64,000 bases of DNA from positions 4,248,475 to 4,312,474 of the forward strand of contig NW_006499364.1 of assembly GCF_000471905.2 (NCBI RefSeq), written 5' to 3'. This document shows positions 1-9,908 of the stretch, piece by piece (the stretch's first letter is position 1; each line of letters begins with the position of its first letter). The position numbers and the translations under genes were made by a program. This DNA is from Amborella trichopoda (taxonomy: Eukaryota > Streptophyta > Magnoliopsida > Amborellales > Amborellaceae). A model generated the notes under the pieces. The model saw only the letters and a program-made list of their open reading frames with translations, ran no database searches and had not been told where the DNA came from.

Positions 1-1068
1 CGTGTGTTGAAGGAGGAAGGGTTGGAAAGAATGGTACTCGATGGGAACTTCTTTGAGTACCACCTAGTCATAGGCTTTGGGGTTGTTAAGGATGTGTTCG
101 ATGTCTCTTTCCCCTTATCATCGTCAGTGTCTGTGGACCTGCATGTGTGTACACGGTCCATAGAAGTGTTGGGGTGGTTCATGATCCATGCCCTAGTGAA
201 GTGAAAGGTTTGGTATTTGAAATACCTTCCTTTCTGATTAGAGCGGCCTTAGGGTCTTGAGTATATGCATTTCCTTAAGAGACCTTCATATTTCTTGAAG
301 GTCATGTGCTCGTTTGGGTGCATTCTTTAGGCTGCCCCAAGCTAAGGGATTATCATGCAATGGTTTAGTGAACTGAAAACCGCGTGTGATGGGTCTGGGT
401 CCCAAAAGACCTGAAAGAGGTGAGAAGGTGGGGGTACGCTGTTGCTTGCCCCACTTGGTCACGTTGATGGTTAAACCATCAACCGTGATATGTGTGAGTG
501 TGCATGAGGTGGCCTTGGAGCCGCCCAAACTGGTGTCGAAATCGCCATAGTGCAATGTGTGTGGCGATGTGCTAGTACGAACAACGCTTTTGCATAGTAG
601 GGGCGGGGTGGCCTTTTGGTTACATGCAGAGACGGTGGACTTATAATAGACAACCGATCGAAGAAGAAGAGAGCAAGTGGCATTAGGACCACCTTCAAGG
701 TTAGGACTGGCAGAGTGTCTGCTAGTAATAGGGTGCATATGAGAGGAGGTGGTTTTCAAACCACCAATGCAGCTAACATCAAGAGACTTTATCTTGATGT
801 CTGAGGAGAGGGGAGAAGGGGTTCAAATCCATTTTCCCTAGGTTTTCTTGGCCTGAAGGATGATACAAGGGCAGCCAGGCCGCTCGAGGGGTGCTTGGGA
901 GATGCAGATCGCACCGAATTGCTCCTTAAGGGTGCGGTCACAAACAAGGGAATGATGAAATCCCCAACTTGGACAAAAGAAGAGAATTTGAACTCCATTA
1001 CAACTTTGGAATAAAATAAAAGAGAGACTTTAGTTTGAAGAAAATTTGAACCAACAATAGGATGGTGT
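1..1068 (-). other. Internal region of a D-type Tat-like element, unrecognised
   Basis: This stretch lies just downstream, on the minus strand, of the primer-binding-like site at 1069-1087, so by position it should be the start of the internal region of the D-type element whose LTR follows at 1090-3094. Short open frames exist, for example 286-759 on the minus strand (157 codons), but they show no gag, protease or other motif I recognise, and plus-strand frames overlap them. I do not name a product. It could be an untranslated leader or a badly decayed first ORF. Confidence 0.4.
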
Positions 1069-1087
1069 ATCCCTAGCAAGGTCGCCA
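1069..1087 (-). other. Primer binding site, tRNA-Arg type (D element)
   Basis: On the minus strand the sequence reads TGGCGACCTTGCTAGGGAT. From memory, Tat/Ogre-type elements use an Arg-tRNA primer site close to TGGCGACTCCGCTGGGGAC; this copy differs by a few bases. It starts two bases after a CA that would end the LTR (1090-1091 on the plus strand reads TG), which is the normal spacing. It therefore fixes the 3' end of the minus-strand LTR. Confidence 0.55.
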
Positions 1088-1089
1088 GC

Positions 1090-3094
1090 TGGTCGGGGCC
1101 CGGTTTGCTTGGTAAGAGAAAACCCTCTCTCAAACAACCACGAGGGGTGTGCGCATGGGACGTGTTTTAAGCGTACACGTGCATAGGAACTAACAACAAG
1201 AGATATGTTTTGACGATGATGTGTCTTGGATGCTTACCTCATCATTTGCAAGTTCGGGGATACACCCGGGCAGTCGCCCTCTTAGAAAAATCACGAAACC
1301 CTCGAGTTGTTTGCCAACATAGTTTGGACACAAAGTCTCCTCAAACTTTTATGCGTTGTCTTGTTCTTTTTACCCCAAGGATTGCAATGTGCACTCGAAA
1401 ATACCCCTTTATAATGGTTCACTCGAACAAGGATTGGATCGAAAATGAAGGATAAAAGGAGAGGGATGACAGAGGTCCTTCCATTCGCACAAACATTACG
1501 AAACTCGACGATCAGAGTGGCTCGAGTGTCAAAACTCCCTCGACTACCTACTCACAATAACTCCACCCAAGTGAGCGAGGGCAAGAGTGTTTATATCTCT
1601 CACGACTTGACTCCACTATATGGAGAGGAAGTTAGAACGATGATCTGAGTGTTTGAGACTCTCGAGGCTACTTTGAGAGGTATCAAATTGAGTGAGTGAT
1701 GAATATCGGGATGAAAGGAGAAAGGTGCATAGAGAGAGAGAGAGAGACAGGGTCGCAGGTACTGCGGCTCCGAAACTTATCATGCAATGAAAATGAGAAA
1801 GGCATAGAGAGAAAGATGGGATCGTAGGTCTGCTGCGGTTTTGAATTACTATGAGACGCAGAGAGAGAGAGTGAGGCACTGAGAGAGAGAGACGGGGTCG
1901 TAAGTACTACGACTCCGAAACTTATCATGCGATGAAAGTGAGAGAGGGGTAGAGAGAAAGATGGGACCACAAGTCTGTTGCAGTTTCGAATTATTACGTG
2001 AGGCAAAACGAGAGGCATCGAGAGAGAGACGAGGTCGCAGGTACTGCGACTCCAAAACTTGTCACGTGATGAAAGTGAGAGAGGCATAGAGAGAAAGACG
2101 GGACCGTAGGTCTACTGCGGTTCCTAATTACTACACGAGGTAAAGAAAGAGAGAGACGCGAAAAGAGAGATGAGGTCATAGGTGCTGCGGCTCTGAAACT
2201 TATCACGCGAGGAAAATGAGAAAGGCGCAAAGAGAAAGACGGGACCGCAGGTCTGTTGCGAGTCACAGTTGGTGCGTGTGGACCACGGGGTAGGCTAAGG
2301 TGTATGAGCTAAGGGTAACTTCTCTCTCTAAAATTTTTCTCTCTCCTCTCTACTGGATCCAATAATTAGAAGCAAAGTCGAGTATACCCAAGCTAATGCC
2401 TCAATTTCATTAACGAATAATCCAACCCCTTTACAATTGACTTAAGCTTGTTTATATAGAGCAACCCCTAAACATGGGTAGAACACTCAAAACTAAGCCA
2501 AATTGCTGAAACTTACACATTAAACGAATTAAAATAAAATCCCATTTTTGAAAAAAATGACTAAAATACCCCTTAAGTCTTTTTGGCTAATGATGAAACC
2601 ATCACTACTCGAGGGGCCTCTCACCATTGCTAGACTTCAGGAACTTTTTCGGACTCTTGTGATAGTGGTTGGAATGATCCATTCTTGTAGAATTGATGCT
2701 TGATCAATTCTGAACATTTTGATGTCCTTTGATCGCCTTGAAACGAACTTTTCCTGAAGGGTGAAAATCCAGTCAAGTCCATAGCATTTAGATCGCTAAT
2801 GTAGTGCGATCAATGGTGTTCCAAATCCTCTTTTTAATCTTGATTTCAAGAGGACTTAGTCATATCATTTTACAATAATTTTTGTTTGATTTGATTGAGT
2901 ACATTCCAATCTAGGAAGTAGCCGGAAAATGGGATTCTGATGATTGGGAAATTTTTGTCATCTTCAACCTTAAAATTCGCATTATTCGGCCTTCAGTTGA
3001 ACGAAAATATCATATCAAATTGTTGTTATACGTCACTTTTGTCGTACTTACACCTCTCACATGAATAAAGAGAGAGTCAGTAACAACTTAGTCT
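1090..3094 (-). mobile_element. Tat-like LTR, D subfamily (minus strand)
   Basis: A minus-strand LTR ends at the primer-like site near 1088. It shares blocks with inverted sequence at 25350-25690: caaacaaccacgagg near 1122 pairs with the complement of ctcggttgtttgcaagagg near 25660, and a ccctcttagaaaaatcacga block near 1278 has an inverted counterpart near 25480. A minus-strand TATATAAA lies at 2451-2458, just after a 'cccatgtttaggggttg' block also seen before the TATA of the other Tat-like LTRs here (24410, 46330, 57690). The right limit is inferred from the next LTR starting at 3095. An array of ~140-bp repeats fills its transcribed part. Confidence 0.55.
1740..2262. repeat. ~140-bp minisatellite, 4 copies, inside D LTR
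   Basis: The block 'ggtcgcaggtactgcggctc' recurs at 1751, 1896, 2033 and 2174 (steps 145, 137, 141). Each unit then has 'cgaaacttatcatgcgatga', a GA-rich stretch, and 'gggaccgcaggtctgttgcgg'. The short self-complementary piece CGCAG-gta-CTGCG sits at the head of each unit. Open frames on the minus strand here are low-complexity (Ser/Leu/Phe) readings of this array. Confidence 0.85.
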
Positions 3095-4617
3095 TGCTGG
3101 TACTTAAAACACTAACAGACCAAAGTTATGCCGCAAAATAAGTCTCAGACCAGGCAACTTGGGAGGAATGCTATCATGCCAAAGAGTGACCCTACAATTG
3201 TAGCTCTATGCTAGCGGCTTCAGAACAACACCAGACCACCACCATCGCACTTAGAATGTCAAAAAACCCACGGGGACTTAATTTGGGCTCAATCGGATCA
3301 TCCAAAAGGGGTCTACGCTCGTACAACCTCAAAATGGGTAGGCATTTTGCACTATCGTGGTGCGGCTGCACTGACCAGTCCCCAAGCACAGAGACTGCAA
3401 CATCACATCTCGACATAGGCTTCAAATAACCCACTGTACCTTCACCTAGAACTAGAAAAGTTCAAACTTTGACATGTTCTAGATCATACCAGCCCCATCA
3501 TTTTGACCCAAGGCATGCACTGTGGCATGAACCAGATTCAAACTTCTTCTAGAAAGTAGGTGACCACAAAACCAGAAAAATCAGTGTTTTTAAGAAGATA
3601 TCTCGAACCTCGTGAAGCACAGCTCAAAATTCGTGCATGGGATCATCGTGAGGACAAGTTCAATGCAACCACCTAGAGGTGCAAACTAGTATAACTATTG
3701 TACCTCATCCCAGGCTCGATAAGTACATATCCCCAACTTGCTAGAAAAACAAACCCACTCGGTCGCCAAAATCCCTTTTCCCAGCGACCTTCCCAAAATA
3801 GATCAAACTTAGTGCAAAATGACTTTGACATTCTCCTCTTCACATGCAAGCTAAACGAAACTCGGAGCATCACAGGTCGATGGGTATTAGCAACTGAAGT
3901 TCACGAATTTGGTTGGACTTCCACCACATGGGAAAAGGCTGCCTTAGGACGACTAAAGGGCATCAAAATACTCAGAATCAAACAAGCACTGATGATATAA
4001 TAACGAATCAGCTGAACCTTTGCTACAAGTCAATAAAAAATCTTCTCAGATCTGGCAATGGCAGAAGGACCCTGAAGCATGGATGGTTTTGTCATTAGCC
4101 TAAAAGGTCCCAGGGGCATTTTTGTCATTGCACCTAATTTCGACATTTTATTGTAATTTCTTTTATTACAATCAAGCTTTGTTTTTTAAAGTTCACCTCT
4201 GTTTGGTGATTCCTCTATGTAACCAAGCTTATGCCACTTGAAAAAGGGCGGATTCTTGAGCATCACTCATTGCTAAAACAGAGGCATAACGCTTGTTTTC
4301 ACTCGTCTCTTAGCTCTGAACCCTTAATCCCACTGAGAGGAGAGAGAAAAATTTTCTAGATAGAGAAAATACCCCTAAGTCTATGACCATGTCCTGCCCA
4401 GAGCAAGAAAACATCTATGCCCGTGTAAGCACATTCCCTTTCTCTCTCAAGCAAGGTCACGTCCCGTAACCTTTCTCTCTTTCCTCTCCCCTACACCTCG
4501 TCTACCCTAGGCAGCCTCTCGCACCCATTAGGGACGTTCGATCACGAGCGTACCCGCGAGTGCCAACCTTGGGTCTCTCTCGCACCTTCTTAAGTCAGCC
4601 AGGCTGTCCCCCTTACG
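3095..4617 (+). mobile_element. Tat-like LTR, D subfamily (plus strand), truncated
   Basis: The start TGCTGGTAC at 3095 matches the minus-strand start at 26462 (TGCTGATAC), and the following ~200 bases align with the inverted copy (shared 'ttgggctcaatc' and 'gtggtgcggc' blocks). The 3' part, from about 4311 ('cttaatcccactgagagga') to 4617, aligns closely with 25060-25350, through the shared gcgagtgcc...cgggtctctctcgcacc stretch. The end is cut where the C1 element's 3' LTR remnant begins. Short frames such as 3698-4000 have no recognisable product. Confidence 0.55.
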
Positions 4618-4862
4618 CCTTCTTGCGTGGCGATACTCCTCTCATGCTTGCGGTGATACCCCTTTTTTGCTTGCAGCGTTACCATTTCTTTGCCCTTGCG
4701 GGCGGTGCTTACTTTATGCTACATGGATGGCACTGAGCCAAATCACCTAGACAGTGCTAACCTTCGCCCTTAGCATCGGGCGTTCGCTTCCATCTTTCAT
4801 GACTTCCTTCTCTCTCTCCACTGCAGAGAGTGATCCGACTCGATTGAATTGTGGCCCTTACA
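4618..4862 (-). repeat. C1 3' LTR remnant
   Basis: It aligns with the start of the 5' LTR at 12225-12471: both carry 'cactgagccaaatcacc', 'gtgctaaccttcgccc' and 'ctccactgcag', and both end in 'ccttaca' (minus strand TGTAAGG). The rest of this LTR is missing. Confidence 0.85.
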
Positions 4863-4874
4863 TCATCCCCCTCT
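4863..4874 (-). other. Polypurine tract of C1
   Basis: On the minus strand GAGAGGGGGATGA sits directly against the LTR start TGTAAGGG. The C2 element has an equivalent purine run in the same place (32279-32292). This is where plus-strand DNA synthesis would have been primed. Confidence 0.75.
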
Positions 4875-4875
4875 C

Positions 4876-5440
4876 AAAAAGGATTTTGTCCCCAAAATCA
4901 TAAATCAAAGAGGTGGGGGTATTTCGCCCTAATCTCATCCTCCAGTTCCCACGTTGATTCTTCCCTTTTGTGATATTGTCATTGTACCCAGAGTAGGGGA
5001 ATTTCTTTATTACATAATGCTTACACTTGCCGGTCCAATATCCCGATTGGTCGTTCAACATAGGTTAGGTCTTCCCTGATTGGGATCGGTTTGTACTCTA
5101 AAATATGGGACAGGTGGGGTTGATAATTTCTCAGTAGGGACACATGAAAGATATTGTGAATGCTGGCCAATTCAGGTGGTAAGGCAAGTCAGTAAGCCAC
5201 GCTTTCGATCCTCTCCAGAATCTTAAAAAGGGCTAATGAGTCGTGGGCTTAGTTTCCCTTTCTTACCAAACTTTGTAACGTCCTTGGTCAGCGATACCTT
5301 CAGGAAGACTCGATCTCCCACCTCAAACTCGAGGCTTCTCTTGCGAGTATCGGCATAACTCTTTTGCCGACTTTGGGCTATCTTGAGCCGCTCTTTGATT
5401 AAGGAAATCTTTTCAGAAGTTAGTTGAACTATTTCAAGCC
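4876..5440 (-). pseudogene. C1 integrase C-terminus with chromodomain
   Basis: Reading the minus strand through stops, the tail contains STWELEDEIRAKYPHLFDL, the characteristic end of the chromodomain in Tekay-type integrases, preceded by an RPIGILDRQV stretch corresponding to RILDRxVxVLRNKE. Upstream, 5220-5400 encodes the GPF/Y-like linker region ('GDRVFLK'-type) found before chromodomains. Stops interrupt at several TAG/TGA codons. In functional relatives the chromodomain directs integration to heterochromatin marked by histone methylation; here it is broken. Confidence 0.75.
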
Positions 5441-5444
5441 CTAG

Positions 5445-6284
5445 TCATTTTCTTTTCCCCACTTTTTCCCTGCATATGGGCGATCTACATTTTCTCCTGT
5501 ATAAGGCCTTGTAAGTTGCCATCCGGATGCTGGCTTGGAAGCTGTTGTTGTAAGCAAACTCCACCAAGGGCAGATGGTCTTCCCAACACACTCTAAAATT
5601 GGTCACACATGCTCTCAACATGTCTTCCAAAGTTTGGATGGTCTTTTTGACTGTTTGTCTTTTTTGGGCGTGAAAGGCAGTACAAAAAGTAAGCTCAGTC
5701 CCCAGGGCTGTTTGTAGATTAGCCCAAAACCTAGAAGTGAACCTGGGATCCTTGTCAGATACATTACTGATAGGAATCGCATGAAGTCTCACAATTTCTT
5801 TAATGTGTAGCTGGGCCAACTTGTCCAATGTATAGGTCATGTGAACTGGTAAGAAGTGAACAGTCTTAATTAGTCGGTCCTCCATGACCTAGATACTTTC
5901 ATGCCCTGCACTAGATCTTGGTAATCCAGAGGCAAAATCCATTGCGATGTGTTCCCATTTCCACTCTGCTATGGGCAGGGGTTGTAATAATCCAGCAGGT
6001 TTCTGATGTTTGACCTTCACTTGTTGGCACGTTAGACATTTAGCCACAAACTGTGCCATATCTCGCTTCATATTATTCCACCGAAAGGCTCTTTTCAAAT
6101 CTTGGTACATCTTCGTACCCCCAGGATGTATCTTGTAGCGAGAGTGGTGTGCTTCCTTCAGAACGACCCTTTTTACACTTTCATCATTGGGAACACATAT
6201 TCGGCCTTTAAATCTTAACAGTCCATCACTGCCGACAGAAAAATCCTCTTTCCCTCCTATCTTCAGTTCTTCGAGGATTTTCAT
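5445..6284 (-). pseudogene. C1 integrase zinc finger and core
   Basis: Two open pieces lie in the same frame, 6284-5889 and 5885-5445, separated only by a stop. The first holds the HHCC zinc-binding part (HHSRYKIHPGGTKMYQDLKR... then KCLTCQQVK) and the start of the catalytic core (WEHIAMDFASGLP). The second continues the core (DKDPRFTSRFW, then FAYNNSFQASI). The stop sits at HESI*VMEDRL, where relatives have Trp (TGG to TAG), so a single transition broke the gene. The second acidic residue lies in DKDPRFTS. There is no intact integrase. Confidence 0.85.
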
Positions 6285-6479
6285 CAGGTGGGGATCTTCT
6301 TTCTAAGCTGCTCGGACTTATCGGAAGAGTTGGGACCCTTAGGCATGACAGTACTTTACTCTCTTCACCGAGAGGTTAAGATGGGTGCCACTCTAACACA
6401 TCCTCCAACAACTTCATTTCTCGCACCATCAAATGTGTTATTGAGACCACAGTTTTTCGACTTATGGCGTCGGCTACAA

Positions 6480-6900
6480 TATTAGTCTTGCCTGGATATT
6501 ATTCGTTTATGCAATCATAGTCATTCAGTAGGTCAATCCATCTTCGTTGCCTCATGTTTAACTCTTTTTGAGAAAACAGGTATTTGAGGCTCTTGTGGTC
6601 CGTAAACACCTTAAACTAGGCCCCATAGAGGTAGTGCCTTCATATTTTCGGTGCAAATACTACTACCACGAGTTCCAAGTCATGAGTGGGATAGGTCTCC
6701 TCGTATGACTTTAACTGCAGGAGGCATAAGCAATGACTTTACATTAGTACACCGTTGAGCCCTTTATGGGATGCATCAATATAAATCACGAAATCTTCAT
6801 TTCCCTCGAGCAGTGCTAGGATCGGGGTGGTGGTCAGTCATTTCTTAAGCTCTTGGAAACTTCTCTCACAATCTTCTGACCACATAAATTTTATGTTCTT
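6480..6900 (-). pseudogene. C1 RNase H
   Basis: Minus-strand translation gives [20 protein letters not shown] followed by [12 protein letters not shown] near 6500-6605, a strongly conserved block at the end of the Ty3/Gypsy RNase H. Upstream pieces (6650-6860) correspond to the YTDAS...YASRQLK part, now broken by stops. The domain would remove the RNA template during reverse transcription. Confidence 0.75.
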
Positions 6901-6909
6901 CTGGGTCAG

Positions 6910-7850
6910 CTAAGTTAGGGGAAGCGTTATCCTTGAGAATCCCTCTACAAAGCGCCGGTAGTATTCGGCTAACACAAGGAAACTACGAACTTCGGTCTCG
7001 TTTGCCAGTTTCTCCCAATTAAGCACGGCTTCAACTTTTGAAGCGTCGACCGTGATACAATCCTTAAAAATAATGTGACCCAATAACATCACACTGGGAA
7101 GCCAAAACTCAGTCTTACTTAATTTGGCATACAACCTTTCTGACTATAAGGTTTGCAAAACATATCTTTGATGCTACTCATGTGACTCCCAGCTTTTTGA
7201 GTACGCCAGAGTATCATCAATGAAAACCACCAGAAAATCATCAAGAAAAGGTCGGAACACCCTATTAATTAGATCCAAGAATGCAGCAGGGGCATTGGTT
7301 TACCCAAACAACATCACAAGAAACTCGTAATGACCGTATCAAGTTCTAAAGGCCATCTTTGGGATGTCTCCTTCCTTTACCCTTAGTTGGTGATACCCTG
7401 ATCGTAGATCGATCTTAAAAAACACCTGGGCTCCCTAGAGCTGATCAAAGAGGTCATCAATTCTAGGCAAAGGATACTTATTCTTTACCATTACTTGGTT
7501 TAGTTGCCTATAGTCAATACATAGTCTAAGGGTCCCATCTTTCTTCTTCACAAATAGGACTGGTGCACCTCAGGGTGACATGCTGGAATAAAGCCCTTAT
7601 CTAACAATTCCCTCAATTGCTCTTTTAATTCATTCAACTTTGCCGAGGCCATCCTATATGGGGCTTTAGAGATGAGCACAGTGCCCGGTACTACATATAT
7701 CTCAAATTCAATTTCCCTCATCGGAGGTAGGGATGACAGTTCTTCATGGAATACCTCAAGGTCTCCTTCACCATAGGTATCTCTTCTAACTGGGGCTGCA
7801 CACCCCAAATTACCACTACATAAGCCAGATACCCTACACATTTCTTAGTC
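6910..7850 (-). pseudogene. C1 reverse transcriptase
   Basis: The N-terminal part (7841-7548) includes [20 protein letters not shown] and a [20 protein letters not shown] stretch. The catalytic block near 7205-7240 reads [13 protein letters not shown], so the two aspartates of the YxDD box remain. The end (7134-6910) has YAKLSKTEFWL and a YYRRFVEGFS stretch, the connection to RNase H. Frames change and stops occur between these pieces. It is close to the RT at 34328-35134 in C2. Confidence 0.85.
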
Positions 7851-7959
7851 AAAGGATGAAAGGCTTGGAGGGCAGAGATAAAGTGTAGAGAGGTAGTATC
7901 TTTAATGCCCTTGAAGTGCAGCTCGGCTTGGTTAGGTTGCTTAAAAGTCACTGTATTTT

Positions 7960-8300
7960 CATGGCAGTTGGTGGTGGCATGGTGGGTATACAGCTAGTCC
8001 ATGCTCGTAATGACATCAAAGTCTTGAATATATAGATGAATCAAGTCCATGGGCGGATCATACTTATAAATTGAGACCTTACACTGCCTATACACTCTAT
8101 CAGTTTCCATAGAGCCTCCCATTAGTGTGCATACTACTAGGGTGTAGTTAAGGTGTGCAGATGCAACCTTCAAATGGTAAGCAAAATGGGGTGCAACAAA
8201 TGAGTGAGAAGATCCAGGGTCATTTAAGGCTCTAGCTTTAATACCACAAATTGAGAGTGTACCTCATATCACTGAGGTGGACACCTTGGCCTATTACTCT
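7960..8300 (-). pseudogene. C1 aspartic protease
   Basis: Minus-strand translation around 8195-8260 gives ALNDPGSSHSFVAPHFA, matching the active-site region of Gypsy proteases (usually D-S/T-G followed by HSFI). Here the central residue is Pro (D-P-G), and stops occur upstream. Position between gag and RT fits. It would have been inactive. Confidence 0.65.
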
Positions 8301-8368
8301 GTGAGGGCGAACACTCATTCATGGGTCTTCGTATGATCCACGATCTTCATCATAGGGAATTACTTGGC

Positions 8369-9310
8369 CTAATGACCCGGCTTACTGCACCTTAGGCACA
8401 CATTCTTCTTCCGGTAAAAATCTTCGGCAGTGTGGTTGTCTTTTCCACAGTGAGTATAAACTAGGGGTCGATCACTGCTTGTGCCGTCCGAGAGATTCTT
8501 CTGGGTTATTGGGTTCAGCTGATATGGCCTCCTTCTCACTTCTCTTCTTAGAACGTGCCAGAGGTGCCTTCCCAAGCCCCCTCGATGATGTAGCTTGCAT
8601 TCTCCCTTCTTTGCTCTATCGGTGGTCCTCATAGTCTCTTTCGATCATCAGGGCCAAGTGTACCATTGGGGCATATGACTTTAGGTTGGCCGACATCACT
8701 CTACCCCTTATATCTAGCCATTGGCCCCTCTCAAACTTCGCTGCCTTCCATGCCTCGATGTTTATAATGTGGGGTGCATACCTCGAGTGTTCTGCGAACC
8801 TGGCAACATATTGCTCCACAGTCATGTTCCCCTGCTGGAGTTTAATAAATTCTACTTCTTTCCTCTCCTTGACTTAATTTGGAAAGTATTTCTCATCAAC
8901 GCTGTCAAAAAGTTCTCCCAAGTGGGTTCGGTTCTTAACTCCCTCCAGGTTTGCTTTACCGAATTCCACCAGCTTTCGGCTTCTCCATCTAGCATGAATG
9001 TCCCAAGTCTAACTTTCTGCTCATCCGAGCAGTTCAACACTTCCAGAATCTGCTCTATCTGCCTCTTCCATCTTTCGACCTTCTCTACTCCTCCTAGCCC
9101 CAGAAAGGTTGGGGGCACTAGCCTTCTGAACCTCTCAATCAAGATATTATCATTTTGCTCTGTGGGAGGGCTGGATTGAACTGACATCGACTCTTTCATC
9201 ATTTGGGTCGTGGCCCTCAAAGTCTTATTGAATTCACTGAGTCCCTCGGTGTTCTCATTGTTGTAACTCATGTTGTGGGTACGAGCTCTCGGCATCTTCA
9301 ACCTAACCAC
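8369..9310 (-). pseudogene. C1 gag
   Basis: Three pieces in different frames: 9310-8852 (152 codons) has the capsid-like PPTFLGLGGVEKVERWKRQI and GEAESWWNSVKQTW blocks of the retrotransposon gag family; 8825-8616 continues with MTVEQYVARFAEHSRYAPH; 8632-8369 ends with CLRCSKPGH, the first part of a CCHC zinc knuckle, preceded by a second Cys/His cluster (THCGKDNHTAEDF). It forms the virus-like particle shell in intact relatives. Frameshifts separate the pieces. It starts about 80 bases after the primer site, as expected. Confidence 0.8.
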
Positions 9311-9375
9311 AGGAGCACCCAGTCACCTGTCTACCCCAAATTTATTCTAAAGACTCCCTAGGCCATATCCTGGCA

Positions 9376-9387
9376 GCTCTGATACCA
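9376..9387 (-). other. Primer binding site, tRNA-iMet type (C1)
   Basis: On the minus strand TGGTATCAGAGC lies four bases past the LTR end (GTGACA). It matches the 3' end of plant initiator methionine tRNA, the usual primer of chromoviruses. Confidence 0.9.
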
Positions 9388-9391
9388 TAAC

Positions 9392-9871
9392 TGTCACGAC
9401 CCTGCCCCCGACCATCCAACCTTTCGCAGGCGGAGGGCAATCAAGCATGAATTCGTGATCCTAATGTAGCATTTGTCTCTCAGGTAAGAGTAGATTCAAC
9501 GCCTTTTTCTCGGTAATCAAGCAAACCAAGGAAACTAAAGGCCTACGTAAGTATAGAATTTAAAACATGGTCAAGCCATTCATCAAAACGATGTTACATA
9601 CATTATATCCCAAAAGTAGTAAAATACAGTTTAGGGCCTATAGTTACAAATTCCAAGAAATTAATACAAATAGGGCCAAGAGCCTGGTTACCTACAGGGT
9701 TTAAAAATCTTTCTCAAAGTGGCTGCTTTGGTCTTCAGCTATAGCCCAGTCTCCCAGCTCTGAACCTATTGCTCTCAGTCTACAGGGAGGAAAAAATAAT
9801 GGAATGAGCTTTGAAGCTGAGTAAGTAGATCTAGTGTTATGCATCGGTGATGAATCTACCCATGTGCAATA

Positions 9872-9908
<37 letters not shown>

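Noticed and set aside
1616..2266. Several overlapping minus-strand frames of 68-134 codons
   Set aside because: Shadow frames of the ~140-bp tandem repeat.
9376..9387. A tRNA gene at the TGGTATCAGAGC match
   Set aside because: Only the primer-complementary 12 bases are present, next to an LTR end; no cloverleaf surrounds it.
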